DNA from: Lactobacillus gasseri ATCC 33323 = JCM 1131
GTDB taxonomy: Bacteria; Bacillota; Bacilli; Lactobacillales; Lactobacillaceae
Assembly: GCF_000014425.1 (NCBI RefSeq)
Contig: NC_008530.1
Location: forward strand, 1,364,001 to 1,428,000
Reading direction: 5' to 3'
DNA: 64,000 nucleotides
In this document: positions 63,037-64,000 of the stretch, piece after piece
Position numbering within the stretch: position 1 is the stretch's first letter
Layout of the letters: every line of letters starts with the position of its first letter
Notes under the pieces: model-generated
Seen by the model: the letters and a program-made list of their open reading frames with translations, nothing else
The model's database searches: none
What the model was told of the DNA's origin: nothing
Translations under genes and position numbers: made by a program

Positions 63037-63067
63037 AAAAAAAGAGCCCATTACCATCAATGAGCTC
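63037..63067 (-). terminator. terminator of ytpR
   Basis: On the minus strand GAGCTCATT pairs with AATGGGCTC (one G-T wobble) across a six-base loop, followed by a T run, 26 bases after the ytpR stop. Confidence 0.82.
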
Positions 63068-63092
63068 CCTTATATAAATATATTAAAATGTA

Positions 63093-63740
63093 TTACAAAC
63101 TAATTTGGCCACTAGCTAATAATTCATCGCACTTAGTTGGCTCAAACTCGTCTCCAGCATTAAAGTCATCAGGAACAACCATAATACCACGCTTTTGAGG
63201 AGCATGAGCTAATCCTAATTCACGTGCCGAACAAATCATACCGTATGAATCAACACCACGAAGTTCGCCTGGCCAAATTTGTTGACCATTTGGCATCAAA
63301 GTACCAGGAAGTGCAACGACTACCTTTTGACCTTGAGCAATATTTGGTGCACCACAAACAATTTGGTGTTCTTCACCATTTCCTACGTCAACAGTAGTTA
63401 CATGCAAGTGGTCAGAATCTGGATGTGGTTCACAAGTCTTAACATAGCCATAAACCAGAGTTGGCTTGCCAATTTCTAGTTTAGTATCAAAACCAGCTTC
63501 AGCTATTTTTTTATTCAAAGCATCAACTAAATCTTGTGTTGGTTTAACTTCACCGTTTGGTAACTTATCATAATCTAAAAAGCTACTTACGTTAAAGAAA
63601 TTAAATCCAATAACTTCACCGTCTTCATTTTCAACTCGCGTAACTTGATCCTTTTCTGTGAACTTACTACGACCCTTATCTTGGTCAAGAATCACAATTA
63701 AAGTATCAGGGTAACTTGTTTTATTGGTAGAAACAATCAT
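63093..63740 (-). CDS. ytpR: YtpR family tRNA-binding-domain protein
   Basis: The 215-residue protein has an N-terminal DUF4479-like region and a C-terminal tRNA-binding OB fold (residues about 95-200). The latter contains YVKTCEPHPDSDHLHVTTVDVG, IVCGAPNIAQGQKVVVALPGT and SYGMICSARELGL. That domain is homologous to the N-terminal domain of PheT. Function is unknown; it may bind tRNA or structured RNA. It is 24 bases downstream of the thioredoxin-like gene and terminates at 63037-63067. Confidence 0.9.
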   Translation of the reverse strand: MIVSTNKTSYPDTLIVILDQDKGRSKFTEKDQVTRVENEDGEVIGFNFFNVSSFLDYDKLPNGEVKPTQDLVDALNKKIAEAGFDTKLEIGKPTLVYGYVKTCEPHPDSDHLHVTTVDVGNGEEHQIVCGAPNIAQGQKVVVALPGTLMPNGQQIWPGELRGVDSYGMICSARELGLAHAPQKRGIMVVPDDFNAGDEFEPTKCDELLASGQISL

Positions 63741-63764
63741 TTCTAGTAAATTTCCTTTCCTAGG

Positions 63765-64000
63765 CTATTTGAGAGAGTTAAGGAAGTTTTCTACTTCTTC
63801 TTTAGTCTTTCTGTCCTTATTTACTAGTCTACCAATTTCTTTGCCATCTTGGTAGACAACAAAGCTAGGAATTCCAAAGATATTTAATTCTTTTGCTACA
63901 TCAATTGAACCATCACGATCAATCTTATAGAATTTTGCATCAGAATTATCTTTTTCAATTTGTGGTAAAAATGGATCTAAAAAGCGGCAATCTGGGCACC
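63765..64000 (-). CDS. thioredoxin family protein, YtpP-like (partial at its N-terminus)
   Basis: The visible C-terminal 78 residues begin within the active site CPDCRFLDPFLPQ and continue with FGIPSFVVYQDGKEIGRL, which carries the cis-Pro of the thioredoxin fold. The protein ends FLNSLK. The N-terminus lies off-window. YtpP lies next to ytpR in B. subtilis, which supports the assignment. The active site CPDC is the variant seen in YtpP proteins; it probably acts as a thiol reductase. Confidence 0.85.
   Translation of the reverse strand, partial: CPDCRFLDPFLPQIEKDNSDAKFYKIDRDGSIDVAKELNIFGIPSFVVYQDGKEIGRLVNKDRKTKEEVENFLNSLK

Noticed and set aside
1-64000. CRISPR arrays, insertion sequences, prophage genes, rRNA or tRNA genes
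   Set aside because: I saw no regularly spaced repeats, transposase motifs, phage structural genes or tRNA-like cloverleaf sequences in the window. This was by reading only, so a short tRNA could be missed.

Overview
This is a low-GC Firmicute chromosome segment, most likely a Lactobacillus of the acidophilus group (gasseri/johnsonii-like). The inference rests on protein similarity I recognise, strongly AT-biased codon use, T-box leaders on tRNA synthetase genes, a mevalonate rather than MEP isoprenoid pathway, and small lactobacillar families such as DUF3042, YqgQ and DUF3021/LytTR. No rRNA, tRNA, IS element, prophage or CRISPR array was seen. Almost everything is core chromosome; the accessory material lies at about 39.5-42.4 kb and 51.5-63 kb.

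Layout. 0-4.3 kb: truncated CBS-domain protein, small hypotheticals, ntdP, recX and an rlmD-type 23S rRNA methyltransferase. 4.5-8.1 kb: an operon of acetyl-CoA acetyltransferase, HMG-CoA reductase and HMG-CoA synthase, the entry to mevalonate. 8.2-11.6 kb: alpha/beta hydrolase, HAD phosphatase and MFS transporter. 11.7-16.7 kb: glnA, miaA, a yqg-like group (inactive rhodanese, YqgQ, rhomboid protease, 5-formyl-THF cycloligase) and rpmG. 16.7-23.2 kb: class B PBP, YfhO, greA and mltG. 23.3-27 kb: pheST behind a T-box. 27-38 kb: HxlR regulator, rRNA methyltransferase, acyP, yidC, an OmpR/ArlS-type two-component system, and the yqeG-yqeH-nadD-yqeK-rsfS-tmcAL-yceD ribosome/NAD operon, then add. 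38.1-39.5 kb: infC-rpmI-rplT with an L20-type attenuator. 39.5-42.1 kb: LytTR/DUF3021/ABC exporter operon. 42.4-51.5 kb: thrS behind a T-box, then dnaI, dnaB, nrdR, coaE, mutM and polA. 51.5-57 kb: diaminopropionate ammonia-lyase, MarR with an MFS exporter, a broken GntR gene and murC. 57-63 kb: a six-gene operon (GntR, M20 dipeptidase, glycosylasparaginase-type Ntn hydrolase, GrdB-like protein, PTS IIC, CutC). 63-64 kb: YtpR and a truncated YtpP thioredoxin.

The best candidate for an undescribed system is the 57.35-62.92 kb operon. It joins a sugar-type PTS permease to two amide/peptide-hydrolysing enzymes, a selenium-free fragment related to glycine reductase subunit B, and a CutC TIM barrel. 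It sits under a promoter whose -10 overlaps a perfect 16-bp palindrome and whose -35 overlaps a CcpA cre-like site. I propose uptake and breakdown of an amino-acid/sugar conjugate such as GlcNAc-Asn; the substrate is an inference. Other notable sequence-level observations are an ATA start codon for infC, a 21-bp-phased LytTR direct repeat, and a terminator buried inside a convergent coding region.
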